Below, piece by piece: positions 1 through 12,939 of a DNA stretch of 64,000 nucleotides. The notes beneath the pieces are model-generated. The model had not been told where the DNA came from, ran no database searches, and saw only the letters and a list, made by a program, of their open reading frames with translations. Position numbers and translations under genes: made by a program. The DNA comes from Musa acuminata AAA Group. Lineage: Eukaryota > Streptophyta > Magnoliopsida > Zingiberales > Musaceae. How positions within the stretch are numbered: the first letter of the stretch is position 1; every line of letters starts with the position of its first letter. The stretch lies in NCBI RefSeq assembly GCF_036884655.1, contig NC_088355.1, positions 38,941,001 to 39,005,000 on the forward strand, in the 5' to 3' direction.

Positions 1-3000
1 ATGCAATGCCACTCCACAACCCGATACAAGTATATAAGGATATCCTCTGATGTCACTCTGATGCAACTCTACTATCTGACATTGCTCCGATGCCTCTTCG
101 ACAATGGAGAAGAAAAATAAGATAAAAATAATATTTATATTTATTTACAGAAGCGTATCTTGAAAATATTAAAATAGTATTGTAAATAGCAAGATAAAAA
201 AAAAAGGTTAGAAATCTCCTTATCTAGTCTATCAGCTCATTTTAACATAAACCATATTTTTTCCGTCCATTCAAAACCATATCAGAAAAAGAAAAGACCA
301 TGCCACTTCAAACAACATGGTTTCTTCTCACATACCATAAAACATGTATTAGTAGGTCAAGGAATTTCCAAACTGGTGAAGACGTGAAGAATCTAAATTA
401 ATGAATTGATTTGTAGTTCCAAGAAAAAATTATCATCATTCGTCTCATTAAGGATGTGTTTTTCATTTGTCAATTCTCATATCAAAAAGAGTACATTGTA
501 TACATCATTAAGATATCAAATAGTTTAGCTCGTAATTATCATTTCTTCACCGTGAAGCAGGTAATCAATTATGCAGTATCATTAGCTAGGGTGGACAAAG
601 ATCGTCCTCGTGGCCTTCTTTATCTAAAGGCTTGAGAGAAGGGAAGCACAACGACGCTGCCATCCATTGACTGGTGAATAGTTTGTTTCTTCTCCTTCCT
701 CCAAACTCCACCAAGCTGCCTCATAAAAGCTTCCCAATCGCAAGTCTCCACCGAGCTTTTCGGTAATGTGATTCCTTTATCAGCATGACCCCATCAAGGA
801 CGATTCCCTCGTTCACTTACGACGTCATGCAACCAAACCCATGTCTACAAGTAGGTCCCATGAGCATTAATTTGTCATGAAGCTTCTTCAATGGAGTGCT
901 TCTTTAGGTAGCATATCGGTGATCAAAAGGAATTTTTATGCTGATCTGCACAAGCAGTCTAAGTACATCACAAGCTATGGAGATCGTCTACTTTTAGGTC
1001 ATAGATAGCTTTGACAATATTGTCTGAAAACTGTGTTGAACGAATGCTGAAACAGATACTTCGTGATGCAAATTTAAGTATTTGATCGAATCGAAGTCAG
1101 AAGGGTTGATGATTGTTTGGGGACGCCCATCTGAACTTTGATATTTAATTGCCGTACTTCTTCTTTCTTTTATGGATTCTTTAGTTTCAGGTAAACTCAC
1201 TTCTCAGCTGGCATCAACATCTGCTGTGCAGTCTTCATCCTCAATGTATAATACAATCAAACTCAAGTTTGAGTGTTTACTGATGCTCGTCTTCTAGCGC
1301 AAATTGCATTCAGACGTGAGAATCTCTCTAGACAATTGCATAGGACAATGCCTCCACATATTATGACGCATATTTTCTGTACAGATTCAAAGAAAGCAAA
1401 GAATCAATCTTCTTATAGTGAGAAATCTAAACTTTTTGTTCTCCATGCACTTTCATCACCCGTGGTCTCAAGTTATACAAGCAGAAATATTTGGACTGAA
1501 GCAGCATGCTTTATGAAGTATTGCACTCCCACAAGGTGACAAAGAGGGGCTGGAGATAAGTTGGCAATAAATCCCTAATCATGCACATGATTGCGCAGGA
1601 AGAAGACACTCACAAGTAGACATGCAGTTCTGTTTAATGGGTGATTAGCTAGCATCTACATGAATGGTGTTATTTGAAGGAAGGCTGGCTCGCTCCTTCC
1701 CCTTCCTATCCAGCTTCCATTTGCCTCCTACAGGACAAGAAGAGCTGGTGTCACTGTCCAGGTGGGGGTTATATAGTCGTGCCAGGAGCAGCTGATGGAG
1801 GTGATCAGTCCTGCGCACAATTTAGTAGGCGTACTGAGATTAATTAGTGGGATCTGTCCGCATGCCTGCGAACCAAACACATTCCATGAAGAGGAACACA
1901 GTAGGAAGTACGTGGTAAAAGTGGAAAGCTACTGAATCCTCCAAAGCTTACTGCTGCATGCAGCAGTCGTGCTTCTTCCAAAAATGTACCCTAATTTACC
2001 ATAGCAATAATAAGCAGCAGTACCCTAATATTGTCCTCTTGTCGCTTAAGTATTCCGGAAGCTAAATAACACATGAAAGCTCATCGCTTGTGTTGAGCAT
2101 GTCAGTGTGTGTGCCTGCTGCAGGCTGCTACGTTGAACACATGTTGAACTCTCGCAGATTTTGCAGACAGGAGAGTGCAGTAGCTCAGCATGTGGGATGA
2201 GGTTTATTTGATGTCTATGGTGCATGTATACATTCTCACAGAAAACAAATAGCATCGGGCCTTGCGGCCTCATCTCTTTCCAAGTACCAGCTGGTAAGCT
2301 CTACAGAAGGGACTGATGCTGTGACCAGATCGTGCCGTCCAAGTTATGGAGAAGCCAACGCAGGGTGGGGGAAGATGTTGGAGACGCCGCAGAGGAGAAT
2401 ATGGCCTTGGGCAGCTCTGACGACCATCTGCCGTATAGCCGCGATGCAGCAAAGCATAAAGTTTGATGTGAGAACATAGAGGAAGTAAAACATACATATG
2501 AAGCTGCCCAAGTGCTGTCCTGTTGAGGCCAGAGAAAGTGTTGTCCGGAGAAGCCTGGGTTGCTCAACCCCCTGCACGCACACAAGCTTGCACTGTGGGG
2601 CATTCGGAGCTGCACGCTCGCCGAGACGTGCCAAAGGAATAGGCTGATGGTACGAGAGGAGCATGAGCTGTTATCGCCTCTTTAGAAGACACACGGTCAT
2701 GGTTGCAGGCAGCGTCACGACCACCGTGTACTTGATCGGCCCCAGAGGGAACAGATAACGCCATTATTCCGCATGCAGGTTTGCCCTCAAGTGGTTAGGT
2801 TTGCTACTGCTCGCCATCAACACCTCTCCTCACCTGCCCCCGTCAGCTTGTAACACAGTTCTATCTATGATAGCTTCAAAGAGATGCATAATCTCAGCAA
2901 GTCCCAATCCTCCCATGTCTGTCAAATTGTACGTACCATCTGAAACCATCACCATCGATCGAGCGTAGAGCTTTCATTTCAAGCAAGCCAACAGGGCATC

Positions 3001-4285
3001 TTCCGGTCTCCCAAGCTGGACTGTGCGTCTGAAACCCAGGATTGACCGGGCCCGGCAAGCTTTCTGCACTGCACTCTCTCTCTCTCTCTCTCCCATGGTG
3101 GATGCTGATATGCCATCCACCTTGAAGGAGAAGGCGCCCTCAAAACTTTGTTCTCTGCGACTGCGAATCTACACGATTCGTGCACAGTACATCCTTCAGA
3201 TCTGTTCCTATCCACTCTCGAAGCCTCAAGTGGGCGAACACCACTTCCCTGCGGCGCTGTTTGCTACAGCTTGCTTGTGTGATGACCTGCAACAGCTGCC
3301 ATGATAGCAACCGCATGTGGTGTTACATAGTCATCAATCGGATGGCGTTTTATGGTGGTCAAAGAAGCCATGGCCATAAAGCTTCTGTGCAGTTCAGGAT
3401 AACGACCATGACACAGACCACCCACATCACCTTCATCATCATCATCATCCTCCTCCTCTCTACTGCAGGCTCCACAGCCTACACTTTTGGCTTCCTTTCA
3501 CCTTAGCTTACTGTTGCTCGCAACATGATCCAGCTGCAGTTACAGTCACAGTTTTGTCATATTGCCCTCATCTCTCCATCTCCCGACAGCGCCTCATATC
3601 ATCCCTACAGCAAGATCTTAGTCTTTTAGTTCTCGGATTTTTCTTCCTTCCCAATAATGAGGGTTTTCCTTTGGAGGGAAGTCTCTTCAATTATTGTGGA
3701 AATAATTGAGCATAAGCATATATATATATATATATATCGGATGATTTTACCAAGTGACTAACATAGAAAGCCAAGTAATAGACTGCAAATAATTCAACCA
3801 GATAAAGATCTACACACAGACTACTGGTCTCTCGGCCCACGTAAATTTGTTTTGGGTTCGATTGTGGTTCGGATTAGCAAGCTCAAATGTCAACGCCGAT
3901 TCACCTTGGTCTCACAGCAACATCGATGACGTGGACGACAAAATCCACAAGAGTTTTGATGTAATGTTAATTGGAGGAGCAATAATGAAGAAAATACATT
4001 GAAATTTATGAGGGTAAATGGATTACTTCCAAATTTCATGCTCTGCAATAAGCAACAATTAGATTAGGCATACTGATAATTTCTGTTGATTACACAAAAT
4101 TTTGTGACCATGCATTGCATTTTGAGATCGTACTTGAAATTATGCTATCTGAGACTATAAAATGCGCTCTGAATCTGAGATACGAAACAATTCTTTCATG
4201 GCAGGCAGCGTCTCATGAACCCCAGATGAGAGCATCGAAACCTACAGGAGGAAGTGACATCACACCAGACTTGGAAATCTAAATT
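1..4285. other. Left intergenic region, no gene recognised
   Basis: I see no recognisable protein family here. Open frames are short (at most about 108 codons), lie on both strands and have no clear splice partners. Examples are a 68-codon minus frame at 994-1200, an 88-codon plus frame at 1273-1539, and overlapping minus frames at 2046-2764. The 2.0-3.5 kb part is less AT-rich than the rest and could be a decayed gene or an unrecognised transcript. A CT run lies near 3075-3092, a CATC-rich patch near 3430-3450 and a short TA microsatellite at about 3718-3738. No RNA gene was recognised. Confidence 0.5.
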
Positions 4286-6147
4286 TCATGAAGTTGAGGA
4301 GGAAGAGGAGGAGGCAATGCAGGAGGAGGACACGGCTCCCCTCGTCGCCAGCAGCTGCGCGATGGCCTCGTAGCCCATGGACCTCGCCATGACCAGCGGC
4401 GTGGCTCCCCTGTTGGTCTTGGCGTTGACGTTGGCGCCCATGTCGATGAGCGTTTCCACGGTCTCCAGGCACCCGCCCTCCACCGCCAGGTGCAGCGGCG
4501 TGTGCCCCTCCACGTCTTGGCACTCCAAGTCCATGCCGAAGTCGGCCAGCAGCGCCACCGCGTCGCGGTGTCCCTTGATCGCCGCCGCGTGGAGCGCCGT
4601 CAGGCCGTACTGGTCGCGACTGTGGACGCCGACGCGCTTCCTCAGCAGGCACTCCAGCCGCCGCAGGTCTCCTTTCCTCGATGCCGTCAACACCATCTCC
4701 CCGCGTTCCAGTAGCTCCACCACCTCCTGCTGCACTCACCAACCCACTGCTACATCAGTGTCCATCCCAAAAGTGCTTCATGAACAATCTTCACCGTGAA
4801 AGAGCAGACCACAGATTGCAGTAACAGTAGTGAGGTTGTTTTGGTAAGCGAGAGAGTAGGACGCTGCAGGTGGGACATAGATGAGCTAGCTCGGTCACGG
4901 GTTCATGTCCCGAGCACTGCGTCTTTCCACGTCTCCGTTTTGCTTGCACGGTACGGTGGCAATGAAGGGTGTTTCACATGCATACAATAGATCGACAAAG
5001 ACATGGGCAGGCAGCCTTGAGATTAGCGAATGCATTCATGTTGTTGCAACTTGCAACTACGTGCGGCCAAAGAAGCATCAAAGGTGGTGACATGGGAAGG
5101 AGATGGGCATGGTTGATAAACCACGCCTGTGATCTCTCTTCAAAGACCATAATGAAGCTTATGATCAGTAATAATTGTTCTTTGTGTTGTGGAATGTTGG
5201 AAATATATCTAATCAAGCAATGTACTGTCGGATAATTTGATGAAGCTGTGATGAGAGGGGATTAGGTGCGATCGACTTACATGTCCCTTGTCCCGAGCCA
5301 CGTCGAGCGGTGTGCGGCCTCGGGCGGTGGCGATGCCGGCGTCGGCGCCCATCTCCAGAAGCGCTGCCACCGTGTCGGCGTCTCCGTTCGACGCCGCGCG
5401 GTACAGCGCCGTACGCCCGTCGCGGCTCCGCGCGTCCTTCTCTGCCCCCCACTTCTCCACCAGCTCCCTCACGCACCTCAGATGCCCTTTCCCGGCCGCC
5501 ACCATCACCGGCGTCCGCCCCTCCGCGTCCCTCGTCTCCACCACCTCGGCGACTGCGGCCTCCTCCTCCTCCTCCTCTAGCATCCGCCTCAGCTCCTCCC
5601 ACTCCCCGGCCGCCGCCGCCGCGTGGACACCCGTCCAGCCCTTAGGCGTGGCCGCAGCCGCCGGCGTCGCAGGCGCCTCGGGAGGCAGGAGAGGAAGTAG
5701 GTGTGGCTGGCGGCGCAGAAGGTGGCGGACGGCGGCTGCGTCACCGAGGGCGGCCGCGTGGCGGAGAAGGAATGGGCCCACGTAGGCGACCTTGAGCTTC
5801 ACGTCGTGGGAGTGGGAGGGAGTGGCAGAATCGCCGCGGTCGGAGGAGAGAGATGCCTTGATGAGGAATCGATCGGAGGGGGAGCGGGGGAAGGCGGTAG
5901 GCGGGTGTGGCTGGGGGCGGAGGATGACGTGCAGGGCAGCGGAGGCGTGCGGCGGGAGTACGCCGGCGGGTGGGTTGACGTGGAACTTGGCAGGGGAGGA
6001 TGTCTGCACCTTGAAGGCGACGGCGGAGCTCGGGTGCAGGGAGCGGAGGTGTAGGGTGGACCGGCACTTGGTGCCGGGCTTGAACTCGATCACCACCTCC
6101 GACTCCGCCACCTCCAACAGCTTCTCCACGGCCATCGCCGTCTCCAT
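4286..6147 (-). CDS. MSP-domain ankyrin-repeat protein, VAPYRIN-like
   Basis: Two exons are seen: 6147-5281 (289 codons, phase 0, donor GTAAGT) and 4729-4286 (147 codons plus stop, acceptor TGCAG). The predicted protein has 436 residues. The join restores an ankyrin consensus (DKGH then QEVVELL), which fixes the splice. Residues 1 to about 125 resemble an MSP (major sperm protein/VAP) domain, with the EVVIEFKPGTKC start and a central GVLPPHAS turn. About nine ankyrin repeats follow, with motifs such as GRTALYRAASNGD and GHTPLHLAVEGG. MSP plus ankyrin is the architecture of VAPYRIN, a cytoplasmic protein on mobile endomembrane puncta needed for arbuscular mycorrhiza; VAPYRIN itself has about eleven ankyrin repeats. 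The shorter repeat block suggests a VAPYRIN-like paralogue rather than the symbiotic gene. A Ser-rich tail ends the protein. The ATG at 6147 is the first in frame, and a second in-frame ATG lies four codons later. Confidence 0.85.
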
Positions 6148-9100
6148 TCATCCAAATCCAAGAAAGAGAGAGCTAGAGACAGGGAACCCAAGAGAGAGAT
6201 GAGGCAGTGAGGGGCGATGAAAATGCCACAGGAGCTCAAAACAAGTGCCAGAAACTCGTTTTTGTCATGTAGAGACTGGTGGAGGAAGACGACAGCATCC
6301 GGCTCATGCCATAGCGCAGGAGAGGCTAATTAGATCGGTGAGAGGAGGTGAGGAGATAGAATGGCAGGTGACAAAAGCGCCTACGGTCTGAAGCGGAGAT
6401 TTGGAAGATCAACTCAGCTGTAAACTTACTATTTCAATGACTATGTTGTAGCACGAATCACGAAGGCTCTCCTCACATAATGCCCCAAATTTATCTTCGT
6501 TTCTGTTAACGGACAGTATCTATACACAGCTCGAGTATATACACAGTTTTTGACTCGATTGACATCAGCCACGTACGCCCACCTACCAAGCTAAAACGCG
6601 GGACCCACAATCGAAACCAGATGCTTTATTGCACTGTTGGCTCGTGAACCAAACAAACAGTGGACCCACATTATTATATTTTCTACCCATCTTTCCACCC
6701 ACTCGTACGTGCAAATTAATGTGATTATACTCTCAAGGATTGGTTAATGGCACGTACGGATATACGAGAAATGTCGATCAAAGACGTCAAGCGGGACCGA
6801 TTCATTTGAATCCAACTTAACCGATCGTCGATGTCGCCATTGACGCATCCCTCGCCAATCTCCCCTTCCTTGTCTGTCTTTGCCTTCCGCCATGGCTTCC
6901 GAGCAGATCTTATTTTCTAGGGTTTCCATTCTTCTGCTGCGCTGAGAATATAAACCACATTCTTCCACTCTGTCGAGCGGGCATTGATGGGCTAAGCGGC
7001 CTCACATCATTGTTTGGTCCAATCAAGAGTTTTGGCCCCATCGATACACACTGCAACGTTTCCACAAAACCTAGCCCTAAGTTTAGATTCTTTCTAAGTT
7101 AGTGGTTCTATCTGATGTGATCGTCTTCGAGGAGGAGGAGGAGGGCAACCTCTCACGCCATCGATGGCTTACTCCAAGTTGGCTTCGACGAGTTTGTGTC
7201 TACAATCAGTGTTCTTGTCGTCCATCGAGATCATCTTATTTCATGTTTCAGCTATCACCGACAATTTTGCGTGAACATTATGTGATTGAGGGAAGTATGC
7301 CAATCTATATGAGATGGGTCGGATGAGAACTGCCCATCTTACTGTGTGAAATTTAGCCTTGATGGATCATTTACGTTCCCAAGCAACAACGGAAGAGTTG
7401 GATATACGATGCATAAACGTAATGAAGGACCTATTTGCAGGTGCTCTGTTTCTTGTTGACGGTCATTCTCTGTGTGTGCAAGTGTTGGCCAGAGAAAGAG
7501 GGGTGTTTGCCGCTGAACTGTAATCAGGTGACGATTTAATGTGATTCACAAGTACTTACCAGCATGTACTCTACGGATCAATTGATGATGGATGAACTTA
7601 ATTTATGCTTAATTGTAGGTTCTCTTTACTTGTTTGGGCATTATCTCAGCCATCTCACCAATCTTGGAACTCTGTTTCAATCATTTTCAGAGAAAAAAAT
7701 AAATTTGAGCTGTTCAGAGGAAAAAGAAGGTGGTTGCTCTCCAACTCACTATGATTGCCTAATATTCCAGTAAGCCTCTGTTGTCATGTTACTGCACGGA
7801 ACTTGGAAGGTACATGTCGCATTTCTCTTGTTTGCTTTTAGCTCAAGCCAAATGATTAGACTAGAAAAAAGACGTTGTCACCATCTGCTGGGTTGCAACT
7901 TTGTCCAAAACAGCACATGTGTTTTTTTGCAGCTGGTCTCGTCCATGGAAGATATATTTGCAGCCAGCTTTCTGATGGACAGGACAGAATAGTTCAAGGT
8001 GAACAATTCAACAAGAGGAGGAACATAATTGAAAACAGCGTCATTTTTCTCATCTTCTTGCCAGCGATCACGGTTTGTTCTACGAGCCGTACGTGGAGGT
8101 ATGCTAATCATTAAATTGGACAAAGACATTTCCATGTTTTATGATCCTGAAACAGAACCTAGTTGGCAAATGTTGATGAAGGATTTTAGGACAAACTTCG
8201 TCGTGTGCCAATAGTTTTTACCACTGATTAAATTTTCAAGAAAGTTTGATAAAAAAAAACTTGTCCGATATGTACTTGACAGCTTTTCTTTCTCTACATT
8301 TTTCTTCCAATTAGATATTTGGTGGGATTTTGAGTCAACTTATTGTGCGTAAATCTTAGTGGCTAGGTAAAAACTTAATCAATTAATTCGTTGAGTAGTT
8401 AAACTCAATTCGGTTCGAGTGGGATAACTTCATTGAGTACATGAATGATATCGTCACACATTTTCTTTTACTTAATTTTGGCCATATCTGTTCTTTATAT
8501 CAGATTAATGTTTTTGTTGCAAGTGTGATTTCATAACCACCGTCTCTATTTTCATGACATAACTGGTGAACCACCTAGCTACCCTCACCTTTGACCATAC
8601 TGTGGGTGACCAAAGGATGATTCCTTGATTAGACAGACAAAACAAGCTTTTATCCTTACTCTTTATTTTTGGGATGAAGCTAAACCTCAAGCTTCCAATG
8701 CTAGTTTACTTTATCAAAGAACAATGTGAATGTGTGCTGATACCAGTCGTTCTTCAGATCTTATTCAGTATGCATCTTTTACTAGAGTTGCCATTTCTTG
8801 TGCTAGTTCTAGATGTCATTTCATTTTTTCAATTTCAGTGACACTAGTTTATTTGAGATGCAAATACTAATTGATGATAATATTTGGGATCCACATAATT
8901 AGTTCCATACTTTAGGGTAAAGTTAGGTTCTAAATTATCAAAATTTTATGCTGGTTGATAATTTTCCGTGCCCTTTATGCATTAGTTCCTCAATTTCTAT
9001 CCTCCTGAAATGAAGTCTTATTTCAGGAACAAGCCAGCAGTTCTACATGAACTAAACTCCTGAGGTTTGGACCTGAGGGTCAAACTCCTTTCATGAGTTA

Positions 9101-9529
9101 GGTTTAGTTGACTGGGATTAGAAGAATTAGCCCTCATATAGATAGCAATAATTGGTGGTCTTTTGAGTTTCAAACCATGGTTCTAAGGTCATTGGGCAGT
9201 ATAGAAAGCTATTTTGATCAACTTGTTGATCGTAATATTGGACACTTGAATCGGGTGATTTGTGTTGTTCGTATGGAAACAAAGTTAGTGCTGTTCATTT
9301 CAACAACCGATAGTTGTTGTTGTTATAGTAAAAAACAGAGTTTTAGATCTGTAATGACTCGATTGTTTTATATCCAGACAAGACATAAGGACATGCAATA
9401 AATGATGAGAACCTCCAAATTTTGCTCCTTCCCCCTCACATCATTTCGCAAACACCAAGCAACGTAAATATGCATCATTCCCTCATAGGTCAAAAGAAAA
9501 AACTTCTCCTCTTTTCTTTCTATTTTCAG

Positions 9530-9678
9530 GAAGGTCTGCCCCTTTTAAGAGAAGCAAAATGCCATTGCATCAGGACTTCAACATGGGATTCCCTAATGCA
9601 CATGAAGGTCTTGACAGAAGCAGCTTAGGATTCGTGCAGAGGCACACATGGACACCCAGTCCAGTGAACCATGTCATG
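9530..9678 (+). other. Orphan exon-like open segment
   Basis: A strong acceptor (TTTCTATTTTCAG) precedes 149 bp that stay open in one frame and end at a possible donor (ATG|GTAGGC). The translation is balanced in composition; its most distinctive part reads FVQRHTWTPSPVNHVM. I do not recognise the family. No linked exon could be assigned with confidence. A possible partner at 10077-10251 follows a CTGCAG acceptor and ends at AAG|GTATGA. It may be a surviving exon of a pseudogene or part of a real, sparsely exonic gene. Confidence 0.3.
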
Positions 9679-12658
9679 GTAGGCAGGGAAATGACTATTA
9701 CCTAACTGAGTACTCTGGTAACACTATGCCTTAAGAGAAAGGTCAGCAAGGGTATATAAAAGCTGCAGCACCCTCTCTTGACTGAAAATTTTATCTAATA
9801 GTTACTTGTGGTCAGTGATATTTTATACAGTGTTTGTACCATACCAGCATGGATCATCATTAAATTATAGAAATGTAGCTCCTTGGAGATCTGTTGCGTA
9901 GTGACACAAACACTAATCTAGAGCAGCATAACGTGGATACATGGATGATGGGCATGTATAACTGCATGGATGATGAGGCATGGGGACAGACATCCTTCCA
10001 TACTCAACAGGGTTCTTGCATTTCCCTAGCATGGTCTGCATCATAAAAGAAAACTATTGATGGTTGACCTCTGCAGGTTGCTCATGCAAGTGAATCTTTC
10101 TGCACCAAATCAAGCATTAAAAAATCTCACAGGACCAGTGCAATCAGAGGCTTGCAGGACACACTTGGAATATTTTCTTAGTCCTTATTTCTCTTGTTTT
10201 GGTATTCAGTACAAGTTCACTAGATCATCATCCTGCAAATTCTCTGGGAAGGTATGATAAATATTTTCATTAGGTATGATAAATATCATTGCTCATAGGA
10301 AAGAAAATTTATCATCAGCGTCATTCGGATATTGTCATCATATTATTTTGTGTTAACCAACTACTTGCTAATGCATCATGAAAAAGAAGACACATTCATA
10401 CTATATATGAGAATTATTATGATAGAATATCTGGCATCCACCAAGTTCATGTTTGGAACCTAAGATTGTTTTACCATATTGTAATTTTTTTTTTCTGAGA
10501 ACTGTCTCTAAGCAGTCATTCTTCTAGGGTTTGAATCGCAGGAAGGGAATAACCTGAGGGATCAAGCAGTGGAAGCTTGAGATGAACTACTACATGGGGA
10601 CATCACGAGGTTTGTTTAGTTCCATTTGGCCTCAAATGTCTAGGCATTCTTGAGCATGGGTGTGCTATAGCTGTCCATCACAAACTCAACTTATTTGCTT
10701 GACTTCACGTTCTCCAGTCACTTACAAGAAGTCGATGCTCCTTTTTCAGGCACAGCAAAGAACAAAGTTTCCACCTGAGGGATGAATGAAAAGAAATCCT
10801 CTCTTCACACCACAGTAACGAGTGCTGAGGTTTCAGTGGTAGCAGTGGTTGCACAGCAATAAGTCTCGGAACGAGAAGCAGAGACATGCACTTGGCAAGT
10901 CTTGTGTGGTGGAGATAAGGGGAAGCACTCTGTCGTCGGCTTTTGCAGGTACAGATGCGGTCAAATTCCGTGAACGAACGCCGACAGTTTCGTCACAACC
11001 ATTCGTCACCCAAAGAATAGCAGGAAGCCGTATGGCCGTCAGATTCTTTCTTCCATGAGCGGTTGGCCGCTATCTTTGACAGTCTTCAACGCAGATGCCG
11101 ATGGCTTCCTCTTATGAGACGCCCCCACTCATCTATACGTATGTCTATATATTATACGCCTAACATGACACGTGGATAATAGGTGCCACATCAATTCCGT
11201 GTCATTGACCACATCACCATTGAATCTCCAAGAGGTGCGGTCCAGTTTTTATAAATATTTTTGAACATAATCTTTTATAAATTTTATTAATTTATTATTA
11301 TTCATCAATGACTATTTTTTATTTCAGTTTCAACTTTAGCGTCGGAGAGACTTGGTCATGCATCCTACTCGACTCTAATCTTTGTAATCTTGGCGAATGC
11401 TCAAGTGATCATCTCGGACGCCTCAGACTTTATTCGTCAGTATTAGTTCTTACAAGATAGATGTGTAAACTAGATCTCCATCCCGATACGACCATATCAA
11501 TGATGTGCTCCTAGTACTGTTTCCATTAGAAGAGATTAAGACAAGACAAATAGGCATATCAGCATATCAAGTACGAAGTGATCATTGATCAAACACATGA
11601 GGAAGAAAATAACAAATATGGTGTCCACCTTCTTGTCTGGTTATGTACCTATTATGTGTTGAATATGCGTACATATGGATAAGCAAAGCTCTGATTGATT
11701 GAATTTTAAGAACGAGTTTGACTTTTGAATGACCTAAACACAAAAAAAAAAAGAAAAGAAAAGATGAGTAATGTAACACTAAGGAGAATTTATTGGCTTT
11801 ATATCGAGTCTCTGAAATTGAGAACATGTTCGTGGTAAATCTAATTTCTCATGGAATTTGGATGATCGAATAGATTAGACATTAATATGATGCATGCAAC
11901 ACATTTCCTGGCGAAGCAATGATTAATCTGATGAGCTTGTTTATTGATTGATGGTCTGCATAGGTTAGGTTAGGTTGCAAAGGGAACTACCACAGCTGAA
12001 AAGTCAAGCAAGTGGAAGCCCTGCTCTGCTGTATGGTCCATAATCCTTCAGTTCCTGAAGAACACAATGTGACCTAAGCTTCCGGAGACACCTCGTGTTG
12101 AATCACGGGCATTCGATGAGGTCCACCAACTCAAGCGAGTGGCTTTGGATCCTCCAAACAAGGGCTTTAGTTGCCTGTACTTAATCTTCATACATGTGTA
12201 CCCACGTAGAGCGAATATACCCACGTAGAGAGAGAAAGCATCGAGTTGTAAGCAGATATATAGGCTTATGTTGCTACGAGGACGCTAAAGTTCCAATGCT
12301 TTCATGCAAACATGTGCGAGCGTGTGTGTGTGTGAGAGAGAGAGAGAGAGGGAAGCCAAGTTAAATACAATTCCGTGATTCCCGACGAGAGGTGGAAGTG
12401 TGTGTGTGAGTCAGAGAGAGAGAGAGAGAGAGTCGTCTTAAGGTTGGGGTCGGCATCACCGACAGCTCACATCGAAAGAGAGTCAGTAACGTGATCTTAC
12501 ATCCCACCGCTTGCTTGCTTGTTTCCCACTCCATATGATCATAGAAACACCACCGCTCACATGCATGGCCATCACCAACATACACCTGACATTTGGATAA
12601 TCTATGGCGACATATTATCCATGCATGACATACTTGACCTTCCTCCTATACACAAACA

Positions 12659-12660
<2 letters not shown>

Positions 12661-12713
<53 letters not shown>
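12661..12713. repeat. (GA)n microsatellite in the 5' leader region
   Basis: A GA dinucleotide run of about 53 bp lies some 230 bp upstream of the start codon of the GARP transcription factor gene, probably in its 5' UTR or proximal promoter. GA runs are common in plant core promoters and leaders and are bound by BPC/GAGA-binding proteins; a regulatory role here is inference. Confidence 0.85.
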
Positions 12714-12939
12714 TGAGTTGTCTGCTTGTGTTAGGGTTAGGTTTTTTGCAGCTTCTAATCTGTTTCTTTCCCACCACCTGTCCCAGAGAGGATGGAATTA
12801 TAGCAGGTTGATTCCCTCAGTTCATTTAATTTCGAGTCTGAGCCAGAGGCAAAAGCGAAGTCCATCAAAGAAGCCTGGAATTCCTTGTTGTGATCCCTTG
12901 AAGGAGGAGGAGGAGGAGGAGGAGGTAGCGGCGGCGGTG

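Larger units (their letters stand above)
6148..12939. other. Intergenic region with possible unresolved transcript
   Basis: No complete gene could be built. Some plus-strand segments look exon-like: polypyrimidine-AG acceptors followed by open, protein-like sequence, notably 9530-9678. Others near 7441-7529 and 10077-10251 could be read in more than one frame. AT-rich sequence with no signal surrounds them. From 11060 to 12600 I see nothing apart from GA runs near 12336-12350 and 12415-12432, upstream of the GARP gene. The area could be a degraded gene, a long non-coding RNA, or a real gene whose exons I cannot connect. Confidence 0.35.

Noticed and set aside
5213..6202. Several 100-165 codon frames on both strands
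   Set aside because: They are shadows of GC-rich exon 1 of the MSP-ankyrin gene.
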